Positions 1 to 11,976 of a stretch of 64,000 nucleotides of DNA are shown in pieces (position 1 is the stretch's first letter; the number at the start of each line of letters is the position of its first letter). The notes beneath the pieces are model-generated. The model was not told the DNA's origin, made no database searches, and saw only the letters and a list, made by a program, of their open reading frames with translations. The position numbers and the translations under genes were made by a program. The stretch is from Davidsoniella eucalypti (Eukaryota > Ascomycota > Sordariomycetes > Microascales > Ceratocystidaceae), in contig RMBW01000024.1 in NCBI GenBank assembly GCA_004009845.1, forward strand, positions 62,001 to 126,000. Reading direction: 5' to 3'.

Positions 1-1631
1 GAGTGAGGACTACTATATGTTTGTGTTGTGCTCTGCCCCCGTTCCCGTAGGGTAGTGAGTTGTTTAATATAGGTACGTGACTACATCCTAACCAATGTGG
101 CGTCACTAGTGGGAAAGCACTCGAAATGCTGCAGCTACTATGACCCAGTACTGTCCATATACAAAGCACTAATACACATTGAACATTAAAGCTGTATTGG
201 GTTCCATCCTTGATGGTCACCATTTTGCTTCGTATCATTGCTTTATAAGAGTTAGTTCAACGATAACTTAAGATGGCTACTCGCAGATCAGCCGATCACC
301 AGGAGCCAGCCGCCAAAGCTAATGCCAGTTAACATCTTCTGTTGCTATCACTACTATGTATCTCATGTTCAAGGAAGGCCTGTTACTTTGTTATGGCCAG
401 ATTTCGGATCAGACCGAACATGAGAGTTCCGGTTGATCATATGCAATCCAGGTTATCTAGAAACCCCTCATCATCGACATATACATATCTTGGCCTTCGA
501 TACCACCCACTACCAACCCCCACATCACACAGTCTCCAATATCAAGACACAGAGTAAGGCAAGATTCGATGCTTCTCCCCATTTACAATCATAAGGGACA
601 TGCTTCAATACCCAGAGTCCTACCGTATCAAAATAGTCACGAATCCCGATTTACGCATGGGCTTCACAGTGGCTGCTCATATGTGGAAATTTGACCTCGG
701 ACTTGCTTCTGCTTCATCCTAAAAGGCGGTCGGCAAGCAGGGGAAGTAGTGCTTTTGGTTGGCTTTTCATTCTCGGTCTTCCTTCAGCCGTTTGCCACGT
801 ATTAGTACAAACAAACAATTAGATGGAAACGAAAATACTGTGCATAAAAGCTGTTCAGCTATCGTCCAACCATTAACACTTTCAGCCCGTTTTCCGATGA
901 GCTGCGCCTGATAGATTATTAACAAGCTTCGGTGGTTAACGCCCATTTATGCAAGGGACAGTTAGTTGTTGATTACAGATTAGGGTTACATATAAATAAA
1001 CTGATTGATGAACTTGACAGAAGCCAACAAGGATTATACGCGAATATTAATGCCAAAAATAAGAAAATCCACCTGAATTGAAGAACAGCCTTCACTAAAC
1101 GCTGGCATTTGTATTGTGCTAACCCTAACGAAGTCTCGTATCGCGACACTACATGCATGGTAACATACACATTGTTGTTTGTGTAAATTCCGTAAGGCTT
1201 GAGGAAAACACGTTAGTATCGACAAAAATAGATAGCCACAGCATCAAGAATGGCGTTTTCAGGCGTCACTTTGGGGTTGGGATGGGAACCGAGAATTATT
1301 TCTCGTTTGGGAACTTAGACGAGCATGATATACAACTACATACATACATCACTCGGATATATCGACAGCAACAAAATGACCACATATCGACATTCATTCG
1401 ACTAGTGAGGTCTTGAGGGGAAATCTGTATTAGAAAAATAGGATAGTTTCTCTGATATTGTACAGTAGTGTAGCCAAAGGTCTGGCTAGATATGACTAGG
1501 AACCTGATCGTCATGAGAAATAAAGCCTAGAGCCTCGCTTAAGGTGGGACAGGACATATCATCTAGACCATTACAATTGTAGTCTCGAGCACGGTGACGG
1601 TGACTGTGGTCACCCCGCCGGATATAGCATG
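1..1631. other. No supported gene (left edge)
   Basis: Only short open frames without ATG context, plausible splice sites or recognisable motifs are present. The stretch is moderately AT-rich. It contains isolated TAGGGTT/AACCCTA words near 983 and 1124. It lies downstream of the tentative minus-strand gene that starts next to it, so part may be its 3' UTR. Confidence 0.5.
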
Positions 1632-2154
1632 CTAAAAACCATTGATATGGCAGACCAGAGTTCCAACTAGCCGAGACCAACTGCCACGCCGCCTAGAAAG
1701 GGTAACAAAGATCGTGTTTTTGTTTCTGTAATATTGTGCGGCCACAAGATCAACAGCTGCTATAGTAGGCCAACCGTTGAGTTCGATTGTCAGTGTCGTT
1801 GCATTCAGTAACCTAGGCGGGCGATCGTCTAGAGGCCAGAGCACATAGTAACCCTCACTATCGATTTCGGGCGGGCCTTCGTGCGCGATGATCTTGAGGG
1901 CCTGAGTCCTTTGCTTGGGGGATTCTTGGTTCAGATGTCCTCGTGTCTGTCTGATAGTGATAGGTTTCGCCGACGGGTTAAATCAGGTTGTTTGAAACGA
2001 AACAAATCTGGTCTTTGTCAGTCGGTAGGTAAAAAATAGTATCGCTTACTGTTGAACTAGTTTCTGTTGTGTCAATAGGAACAAGTCTTTTGCTTCCTGG
2101 TTTGCTCGTCGTACTTGAATCGTGTCGATCATTCATTTTAACACTCCATTTCAT
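1632..2154 (-). CDS. Putative small protein of unknown function, two exons
   Basis: The proposed gene has exon 1 at 2154-2050 (35 codons, ATG at 2154) and exon 2 at 1946-1632 (104 codons plus TAG), giving 139 residues. The intron 2049-1947 has a GTAAGC donor and a CAG acceptor, and the join is phase 0. Exon 2 looks coding: it is open for 315 nt and reads smoothly, with a segment rich in W, P, L and R (EGYYVLWPLDDRPPRLLN, then NKNTIFVTLSRRRGSW). I do not recognise the family. The N-terminal exon is Ser/Thr-rich and would be disordered. A second in-frame ATG lies at 2136. Other frames remain open just beyond the stop, so the real gene could have further exons or be a decayed copy. The start, splice and stop are inference; only the open frame is seen directly. 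Confidence 0.4.
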
Positions 2155-5100
2155 TGCCTTGAAGCTGAAACTAATAACGAAAGCAAAATAAGCTAACACT
2201 AATGAGAGAAAAAGGAAAGGGAAAAACATAACATCAGAAAGAGGGTGATCCTGGGAGGAAGGAACTGGCAGGGTGAAAAGGGGTAATAGCTCAAGCACCT
2301 GCAGGTTTAGCTGAAGGAAGAAAACAAGACCAACTGAACGCAAGACATTGCAAGTGCAAGAGCGACGCCGAATCCAACCAATCGAGCCAACCGTCTAACA
2401 ACTATCTGTTTCTTCAGTAGCCATCCTCTTCCTCCTTCTCTACAAAATCGTCGCAACAGTGTGATGCGACTGCTACAAAAGAAGGTTTAAACTGGGCTTT
2501 GATATTGGCAGCCATTTGAATCAGGAATGTGTGCTTGAAGAAGGAAAAACCCTCAAAGTTTATCTACAAGGGGGAGACTCCGGAAGGCCTGGAAATCGGA
2601 ATCGGCATGGGAGATGTAGGATCAGCATCGCAGGGAGCACATCTACTTTTCTTCCAGTGACAGGCTAGTTGATAGTTGATTGATTTGTTTGATTAATGAT
2701 GATGATGATAATGGGGTCGTTCCCTACCATGAAAGTTACAGCAACGCCAAGGGCTGTTCAGGGCAAGGATTGACATGTTTTTATATAAACCACTAATCTG
2801 CAATGTAACGCTTCCCGCACAAATCCGATATACTCTCTTGTCTCCCGTTCTGTTCTTTGATATTGAGATTTCAACAACCGATAAAGACGAATATCACTCT
2901 GTTGACTATAGGGTTGCAGAAATGGCAGCTTCTACTTACGCTGCCCTGAGCTACGGGTGCAACTGCGGCGAGAAATGGATTGGGGGGTTGTTTGGTAGTT
3001 GCTTTGTGACCGCTCCTTTCTGGAGGGTCGCGTTGCTAGACAAGAAAACAATAAATATCAGCGCAAGGCCATTGCCTGGTCACAACAGGTCGTATTTCAG
3101 CGCAACTGCTCTTTTGTCCTTGAGCTAGCTAGTCTAGGAAAGTATAAAAACATTCTGCGAATATTGTCTCTGTTCAAAAATATTTTTATTCTGTTGCATT
3201 CCACGCTATTCCACATACAGGAAGGTTATCTCTTTTCTAGAAAGACTCTTTTGCAACTGCTTAGACTATACATAACAGATGAATGTAGAAAGAATGTTCT
3301 GAAAGGGATAAGAACCTAAAACCAAGAACTCGGAAATTGTACAAGACAACATCAATAATAGAAGCCGGGCTCATTTTCTTTTCTTTGAGCCGAAGGGAGC
3401 TAGAAATCATGATGTATAATGCATGTTTCACCAGCAATGTTTTCTTTGTTTCTTTCATGAACCGTAGCATTGGGGTTGACATTGCCGATTTCTCACGTTG
3501 ATCTGACCTAGATATCCCTTCCTGGACCTGCCAGTCAGTCATACAGGCCATCTTGGAGGAAAAGAAAGAAACATCGCTGATAAATGCTGTCGTCAGCATA
3601 CGAAGCTCATATCAACAAATAAGCAGTTGGACTCACACCATGTTTCATAGCCGTTGCATCTTTAAAGTCTGCTTCTTTATGCAATCATCTCTGGATATCT
3701 TGATAGCAATTTGGCACGGCATGGTACAAATAAGCTAATATGGAATGGACCCTGGCAAAAGGAAAGGAAAAACAAAGAAAATAGATGCTGACTTCAATTT
3801 ATCCCATGGTTGACTATTAAGTAATTCTTGGGTCTTATCTTATTATAGTGCTTCTTCTTTGACAGACAACTTGTCAATTTAGCCATGGGCCTGGCACTGC
3901 GACACTGATCCAGGGCTTGGGCTATAGCAATACTGATTGCGGATGACCAAAAAAAAAAAAGAAAGACACAAAGATAGTGAGGGGGCTCGGCTTCCTTTCG
4001 TCGAGCAGGAACAACACCGCCTGATAGCAGGTCGGCAGGGCATCGAAGAGGAAACGCTAATGGCACTCTGGAGGACTTTGTGTGCGGAGCTTCACGGCAT
4101 CATTGCTGTTTGAGAGCGAGTCTTGGATTTCATGCTGCGCTCCGTGATACAAATGCACCGGTATGTATGTACATATTGTAGTCGGTTGAGATGCTGAAGA
4201 CGGTGCTCAAGCAAGGCCAGCACATGGCAATATACTCGACACCGATAGTCGTCTGTTATAGTAGAAGGGTCCTGTATGCAAATACGTATTAGTATGTAGA
4301 CTTAGCGAGTTTCTGAGGTGCTTTAATCTCAACTGGGCACTAGCTTCTGGGTTTTATCTGTTTTTGCTGTTTTTATTGCATTTTGGGCGTTGGAATCCTG
4401 ATCCCGGACCCCTTCATGGGCTACCGAATAGAGGTTGAAAAATAAAAAATAGAGAGTTGTTTTTCAGTGCCATAAATGAGATGGTAGTACTGTGATCTTT
4501 GACAAAGCCAGCCTGGAATTGATGGCGCCCCCTGTTTAGCCCATGAAGATGCCCTGAGCTAACCAAGTCTGGAGTTAGTAACGCCAGTGGTTCAGATTTA
4601 CTGTTTGTATTTTATTTTACTTTTTCCGTAGGAAAATAGCAAGCAAACAAACTTAAGCTGGGAAGCAAAGTCGGTCCAAGGCAGGAGCTCAGCGCAAATC
4701 GATTGAAAGAAGCAGGATCCTCAAGTGCCCGTCTCCTTCTCTTCTTTCCTTTACATCCAGCAACTTCCTTCCCTCTGCGCAGGCTCAGAACGAAGTTCTT
4801 TCTTTACAAGTTTGTTATTGTTCTTGTTTTCCATGTTGTTGTATTGACTTCGTCTTGCTAGTTTTGGATTCTAAATTCAATTCTATAGGAGAAACTACTG
4901 CCTTTGTCTCCTTCTAGTCAATCGCCCAGAGATCAAACAAGCCTGAATATAATTATTGTTATCTTTCTCTTCTTGACCCTCTCTCGATATCCCTCCTTCT
5001 TTACTTAATCTATTCTTCCTTTCTTCGCTCCAGCACCATCCTCTCCTTTTCTTCTTCTTTTCCTTCTTTCTCTCTCCCTTGCTGCGAAGAACTCTTTGTT

Positions 5101-6221
5101 CACTTGTTTTCGCCGCTGTTTCTATTGTGTTTCTCGACTCCTGCTTTTTCTAGCTGCCTTCTTTCGCCACGCCATCCCGCCCTTCTACGACCACCAAAGC
5201 TACTAATTTGAGCTTTAATTCATGAACTTTAGGTACGTCTATGTTTTCTTCGTTGGGTTATTTGCTTTGCCAACGTCTGGTCTGTGATTATGGCGTAGAT
5301 ATAGACAGTGTTTATGATCTTCGTCAATAAGCCAACCGCACGTCTTGTTCACGAGCCTCGCTACGCATATGCAAATTGATAGGCGACGATTTTCCTTGGT
5401 GGCTGCCGATCGCTTTTCTAAACCTATCTTGCTTGTATCTCTGCTCTTTACTTCAATGGCACTTCTTTTTTTTTTCTTTCTCTTTTCTTCATAATATATA
5501 TAACACTCGAGGTCCAGTCGTCACCTTCTGGAAAGCAAACATTGTCGGGCCTCTTTCTATTTACTACATATTCGTCTCATCTCGATAAATTGATCTAACT
5601 TCTAAGAACCCTTTCTATGTTTAGTTGCGAATATCCTGCTTAGTTTCACGAAATATAACTGCTCCCCCTCCAATAAGATACCCTTTGCAGACTTGACTTG
5701 CACAAGCCAATAGAGCTCTGTTTCTACCACTGGCATTTTGTTTTCTTTATTCTCCTTCATTTGCTGCCCTCATACCTCGGCGGAAACGACACTGCCAAAT
5801 TATCTTCACTTCTCCTGATTGTGTCCCCTTTCCACTATTCTTTATTTAATTCTCGATAACGGCAACATTGGATAGCACCCGTATCTAGAGTTTTAGTCTC
5901 TAGCCTGCGTGCATACCCGTGTCGATACCAATATAATATTTACCCGTGTGCTATTCTGAAAAGGAACTTGCACTCGGTGTAGTAAAGTTGGTTAACAACA
6001 TACAACGCATAGCGCCAAACACGCCACGAGAACAGAGACGACAGCCCAGATTAGCAATACCTACCTAATTTATAGGGCGTACTTGATAATTGCGTAACCG
6101 ACCTCTTTGCTTTCCGCTCGGCGCATTGCATCGCTTGTCACACACCCTAAATCAAGCCTGATCGCACCCTACCACCATTACAGATCGCTGATACCCGAGA
6201 GCGGTCAACTTTTTAGCCATT
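2155..6221. other. Long gene-free stretch with pyrimidine-rich leader of the next gene
   Basis: No open frame here has convincing coding character. From about 4730 to 5220 the plus strand is very rich in CT tracts, which is typical of fungal promoters and 5' leaders, and the next start codon is at 6222. A donor-like GTACGT at 5233 and acceptor-like TAG/CAG sites at about 6076 and 6183 suggest a 5' UTR intron of 0.8-0.95 kb. A 12-A run occurs at about 3949 and a 12-T run at about 5466. Confidence 0.4.
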
Positions 6222-9200
6222 ATGAGTGCTCCCCTTGACTCTCATAGTATGTCGCGACCGTCTTCTGGACTGGCTTCGCCGCGACTCATGCGATCAAGAA
6301 CACAGAGCTTTTCTAGCGACAGACCATCAGCATACAGCAACAACAGCAACGGCCTAATGTTTCCCCCTCTCAGAGTGTCGCCAGAGGCGGCTTTCATTGA
6401 CGAGTCTGCTGCGATACAGATCGTGACCAGCTATCACGATAGCCATGCCGACTCATGGTACGACCAACACGGCGTTGAACCTTCATCAGAACCGGCTTTG
6501 GTGACTCCAGGCGCCTTGGCTCTGCTCAACACATTCATGGACCAACTTCTCTTCAACTTCTTACATCATGCTCGGGGCACTTCGCTTGCTGCCCTACGAC
6601 CGGCGGTGGCTGAGGTGTTGAAGCCCAAACTTGCCAAGGATGCCATAAATCTGGCCGATGAAGAGCTGGAGGAATACCTTGGTGGTATGGCTGACGAGAC
6701 TATGCTCGATACCGATAGTGCCAAGGACGTACCTGAATGGGACCAAGAGCTCGCCTGGAAGCGTACTCGTCTACGATGCATGGTTTATTCATCACTAGGC
6801 AATCTAGAAGAAGCAGATGAGGATTATTTTCTTGACCAGGATGGGCTGGATATCAACGACAACACAAACGAAGTTGTTTCACCCGCTGTAGCGATCTTCC
6901 TCACATCCATTCTCGAGTTTATGGGAGAACAGGTTTTAGTTGTTGCTGGCCAGGCATCTTACCAACGAGTCAGATCTAAGTTTAAGAAAGACCTCCGCAA
7001 CGGAGAGCGGTCCCTCAGTGATACTGCCGACCGTATCGTTGTCGAGGAGCTTGACATGGAACGTGTTGCTCTTGATCGTACCCTTGGCCGTCTTTGGCGT
7101 GCGTGGAAAAAGCGCATCCGGACCCCCAACCTAGATAGCTCTATGGAATCCTTTGTAAACAAAAAAGTTTATGAAAGTGGCCGTGGTAGCGCAACCCCGG
7201 AGATCCCCTCGACCGAAGCAGACTCCCCCCCTCAGCCTGAGATTGAGATCGTAGCGCCACCAACAGATGGTACCGATCCCACTCAAATCCCATTACCTAT
7301 CAACGCGAACGATGTTAATGAGATCGAGGTCCCTGGCCTGGTGTCCTACAGTGAAGATGAGAAGTCTGTAAATGAGGACCAGCTGGATGCATCTTCTGGA
7401 ATCCGCCCCAAGAGCTTCATGATGCTGCCTTCTTCTAAGAGACTAAGCTTCTTCACTCCTGTTCTATTTTCTGATGATTTGGAATTTGAGCCGAGAAAAC
7501 GCTCTAACTCTCTACCGAGCCGTGAACCTGCTCCTTTCGCAGAAGATGGCATCGATACCGTTGACTTTGTTGGCCCTGAACAGGTTCAGACCCAAGAGTC
7601 AGTGCCTGCTTGTAGTAGCGAAGAGCTTAATGAAAAGCTAGCTATCGAAGTTGCGAAGCAAGATGCCAAGATGGTTGCCTCGGATGATCTCTATGATGAG
7701 CCACAGTCTCCTAAGTCGCAGATGGCCACGCCCATATCTCCCGTGACAACAGATAAGGAGTCAAGACGCCGTAGCCGTGTCCTGCAGTCTCCCTTGATGA
7801 TACAGACCAAAATCCCTCTTAACAACCGCAGTCGTGGCGAAGCTGGCACCGATGATGAACTTGAAGAGCTGGACGAAGAGCCTGAAATTCTCACTTCTGC
7901 ACGTGTATCCATTAGTGCCGGCTCTGGCTCACCGAATCTATCGGATATGAACCGTGGGTTCAGCCCTCAAGGTGTGCAGCGGACGAATAGCGTGCATTCT
8001 GCTCGCATTATTGAGGTGACTGGACCCAAGAGTCCGGTGGCTTCTCGCGCGTCGTCCATCGATACTCTAGAGCGTGTCAGAACTTCAAGTATGTCGCGCA
8101 CTAGTAGTGTATCTGCCTCTCCGATTCTCGAAGAACAAGAGCCCTCTGAAGCCTTCACGACACCGGCACCGCCGCCGCGCAACCCGGAGCGCAATATGCC
8201 TCGCCTAGCCCAGAACAAGACGGCTTCTCCTAAGATGAACATCATCCAGATGTCACAGTTCGAGGATGGCCATGATATCAGACGAACTGAGCTAGTTGTT
8301 CCAGCTATGCCCATTGATCTCGCTAATTCTCCCACTCTGCCAAGGGAGGACCTCCAGGCGCAAGCTAAATATGCACAGCCCAATGCTGGCTCATCTTCCC
8401 GGCAACCACCTCGACTCGGCCAGCAATTGAACGATGCCGCCCTCCCTACGAAGCCGGTATTTTCTAACCAGTCTAAGGCTGATGATCCGTCTCTAGACCG
8501 CCCTTACCGTCCGCCGATGCCCACCATGCGCAGCCAGACCAAGATTACTCCTATCCAAGAACACCCTAGTCCGACTTCCGTGTCTTCGTTCGAGGACATT
8601 ATTCCTCCTCGGCCTATTCACACGTCGGGGTCTACGGGCTCCGGTACTGGCAGCAGATTGAAGCTTGTGCGCACTTCGGAAGAAAGCAGTCTTGGAAAGG
8701 CCGAAGATATGGCCAAGAACTTCGAGGAGCTAATTCAGAGCGATGAAACCATCCAGTACACACTGACGCCCGAGGGCATGCGTGACTTTGACGTAAGTAA
8801 CCCCGAAACCTCTTTTTATTTACATTCACAATTCTCCGTGATCCTTGTATAATTTTATTTCACTGCATGTAACTATATTCTGTATCCCTTGCTTTGACTA
8901 TCGACTGTCGTTCTCCCTTATGCCTGGGCCAAAATCATCCAGAAAACCCGTACTAACACCATCCCTTTATAGTCACCCCGCAGCGCAAGCCCAGCTATGG
9001 CCCGCACTCCTCGTAGAACAAACACCAACGGCGAGACGAGCCCTTCAAGCCCATCTTCAATTGCGACTGAAGCTCGCAAGGCCTCTGTTACTTCCCTCCA
9101 TCACAGCGTGCCTCCTAATCCTTTGCATTCGCACCCTATCCAGCCTCAAATCAGCGCATCCTCTGCCTCTTCTCGTGTAGCGCCTGTTTCGTTCTCGTAT

Positions 9201-10511
9201 AAATTCCGAACTGGCAACACGGTTGCTCGTGATGCTCGGATTGTCCGTGACTCGACTCTCGACTTTGCTGAATTCATCCGTTCAACTGGACCGTCAGGGG
9301 GCGACAACTCTCCTTTGAAATCAGCTGCGGCAATCGGCCGTTCTAGCAGCATGCGCACTACTCAGTCAGCTGGCAGTCGCCTTCACACCTCTGGCTCTAT
9401 AGATGCAACCAACCGTCGTCGTCTAATGGCTCGGGACGCTGCTGTCGACAGCCGTGAGAGCAACTCTGACTTGATCGACTTTATCCGTCGTGGCCCTCCT
9501 ATTGCCAATGGCAACGGCGCTATGCTGCCACCGATTCGCACAACAACTGCTCCCGCATCTACCTTCCGCAACAAGCTGATTGACTCGGATTCAGACTTCC
9601 GCCATAGCCAAGGCTCAGTTCGTGCTGCCACGGAGATCTCGATCAACTCTAGTATCACCTCGCAGACCGGCCTGCTCAAGAAGTCTACTGGCTACAGCAA
9701 TGGAACCTTTTTCGATGATGACGACATGCCTATGCCCAAGCGCAAGACTCGCCGTGTGCGCGACCCATATGCTATCGATTTTAGCGATGATGAAGATTTC
9801 ATGGACGAAATGCCTGCTGCTCGTTCTAAGCCCCAAGCTAAAGAAGAGTCACTTGTTGATTTCCTACGCAACTGTGAGCCACCACCATCGGCACCTACCG
9901 TGCCTCTTTCGGTTAATGCCTTGCATCCGACTGTAGCTGCCCCCAAGAAGAAGTCTAGTATGCCTAGCTTGATGGGTCGTTTTAGTCGGTCCGGCTCTAG
10001 CCACAGCTCCACACCCCCAGTTCCCGCTGTCCCTAGTGGATATGAGGCTCGGCCACAGAACAGCCGTTCTGGTAGTATCTCTGGTGGCCGGGGCTATATT
10101 CCTATCCAAGTGAGCATGCCGCTGGGCTATGATAAGTACGGTGCTATCGATACCTCCTCTAGCAAGACTTCGGGCCACCAAACTCGCCCGAGTGTTTCGT
10201 CAACACAGAGCTACGGCTCTATGGGCCATCGCCCCAGCATGTCGTCCATTGGCTTCAGTTCAAGTCAGGACCAGAACGTTGGTGGCGTCGTTCCTCCTCG
10301 TAAGGTGCCGATGAAGCGGTTTGAGCCTAGAAATCCTGCGGCGCCCAGCCGTGCCACTGCTACCTCGGAGCTGGCTGCATTCCTACGTAGCTCGGAGCCA
10401 CCGCCAAACATGATGGCGGGCTCACACGGCTCGGCTGCATCTCAAGAAGCGGCGGAACCCACTAGTCATCGTAGAATGTTTTCACGCCGTAAGAAGTCCT
10501 TCATGACCTAA
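6222..10511 (+). CDS. Large conserved disordered fungal protein with repeated F-[IL]-R motifs
   Basis: There are two exons, 6222-8792 and 8973-10511, totalling 1369 residues. The intron has a GTAAGT donor, a TACTAAC branch point at 8951 and a TAG acceptor, and the join is phase 0. The N-terminal part (residues about 55-300) is the ordered core: after a Ser-rich start it has a helix-rich segment (ALALLNTFMDQLLFNFL, then RPAVAEVLKPKLAKDA) that resembles a histone-fold-like helix arrangement. The remainder is long, acidic and Ser/Pro-rich. The second exon encodes four copies of a short motif of the type [DE]-L-x-[DE]-F-[IL]-R-x-x-x-P-P at about residues 953, 1022, 1149 and 1322. Basic patches such as KRKTRR near residue 1113 could be nuclear signals. 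I know similar Pezizomycotina proteins only as uncharacterised ones, sometimes auto-labelled Flo11-like, which this composition does not justify. Function is unknown. Confidence 0.88.
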
Positions 10512-11976
10512 AATAAAATCGGGTTTATGGCCCTTTGTAGAATTGGACACCAGCTGATAGACGACGCTGCCTTGTCATCAAGCTCTGTCTCTTTCTCTTC
10601 ATCACGACGTCCACGACCATCGCATATCTTGTTCTTCTTCTTCGTCACCCTATTATTGTTGTTTCTGTTATTCTTTTTCTCGGCCTGTTTTAGTCACGTC
10701 ACCTACTATTCTTAAAAATACTTAATGACACATTGTATATTCTATTTTGTGTTTTGTGCCTTATCAAATGTGATGTGTTAGTGAATGCAGATTGTGATGA
10801 TGTTGCAGTTTGGAGAAGAGGGACTCAAGGAGTCATACGGCCAGGGGTAAGTTGTCCAGCTAGAGGCATCTAGAGCCAGGTTTATGATGTTAGCTATGAG
10901 TCAGAAGAATAGAAAACACGGGGGATAAGTGTAATGATGAACAGTAATAAGAGTCAGCAATTTTGTATGTATACATACATACATATATAGTTGTACACAA
11001 GAGGATGGAAGGCCTCAGAAGGCCTCAGAGAGTTGTTATCAGTACAAACTGAGACTTGGCTCATGTTAATATGTCCTTCTCTCAAAGTCAGGTATACTAT
11101 ACTATAAAGTATATGCCTGCTTGAGGATCTATTGAATATGACAAAAATAAAACAGCGAGAAAGAGCTAACTTTTATTATCAGTGTAATTTCTATGACTAG
11201 CTAAATAGAAATTTAACGTCGAGTCTTTGGATTAAATAATAAAAATATGCAACTTACAGCAGTTAGTCCGATCCTCTTTTTGTTAGTTGAGCAAATTGCT
11301 ATAGGAAGGTATCGCAATGCATGGCCGATTTGGGGTTAGCCACATAGATAGAGGACGAATAGTTAGCGTAGTGTTCTTATGCATGTGATTCTTCAACGGT
11401 CAAAAAGCATCAAGTTTGTTCTCTGATAGAAGTGTTCGGCTTCGCTTGAGGAAGTTGGGATCCGAGCGATTTGTTATTCTTACCTTGTAGGCTATCTATT
11501 TCTGCATAGACCCTTTTTTCTTTTCCTGAGTCACGACATCCCTTCTCACTTACTTATATAGTATACTATGTACTATGTACCTAACTATCTGCCGTTCTGT
11601 AGTACCCCTTCCTTTAACCTGAAGGTTTTATCGACGTTTATGTGCTTTACATGCCAAGTCTCCATCAGTTAGTCTATTAGTGTGAGTTGTGCTGATGTGT
11701 ATGTAACGGCATTGCTTGAATCTGCATTGCATATATCATACATGAAGATGAGTACAGTCCAATGACAGATTATATATATATATATATATTATATCCACCG
11801 AAGACAATTTGTTTCTCGGTGCAGGTTTTCTTTCTTTTCTTCTCCAGACTGCAGCTTTATTCTCTAGCTCTCCTGTTCTTCTGTGCATTGTTGGTATCCT
11901 CTATCGTCATCCCCTCAGAAAAAAAAAACGAAACTTGGACAGAGACCGACAACGGAGGGGCTACATAACGTACTTG
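10512..11976. other. Intergenic stretch with microsatellites
   Basis: This holds the 3' flank of the preceding gene and the 5' flank of the GFA-domain gene, both on the plus strand. No supported gene is present. It contains a GTATGTATACATACATAC palindrome-like run near 10973 and small TATACTATA inverted repeats near 11090 and 11560. Confidence 0.5.
11771..11789. repeat. (TA)n microsatellite
   Basis: A run of about nine TA dinucleotides lies some 190 bp upstream of the GFA-domain gene start. It is a simple sequence repeat with no further implied function. Confidence 0.8.
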
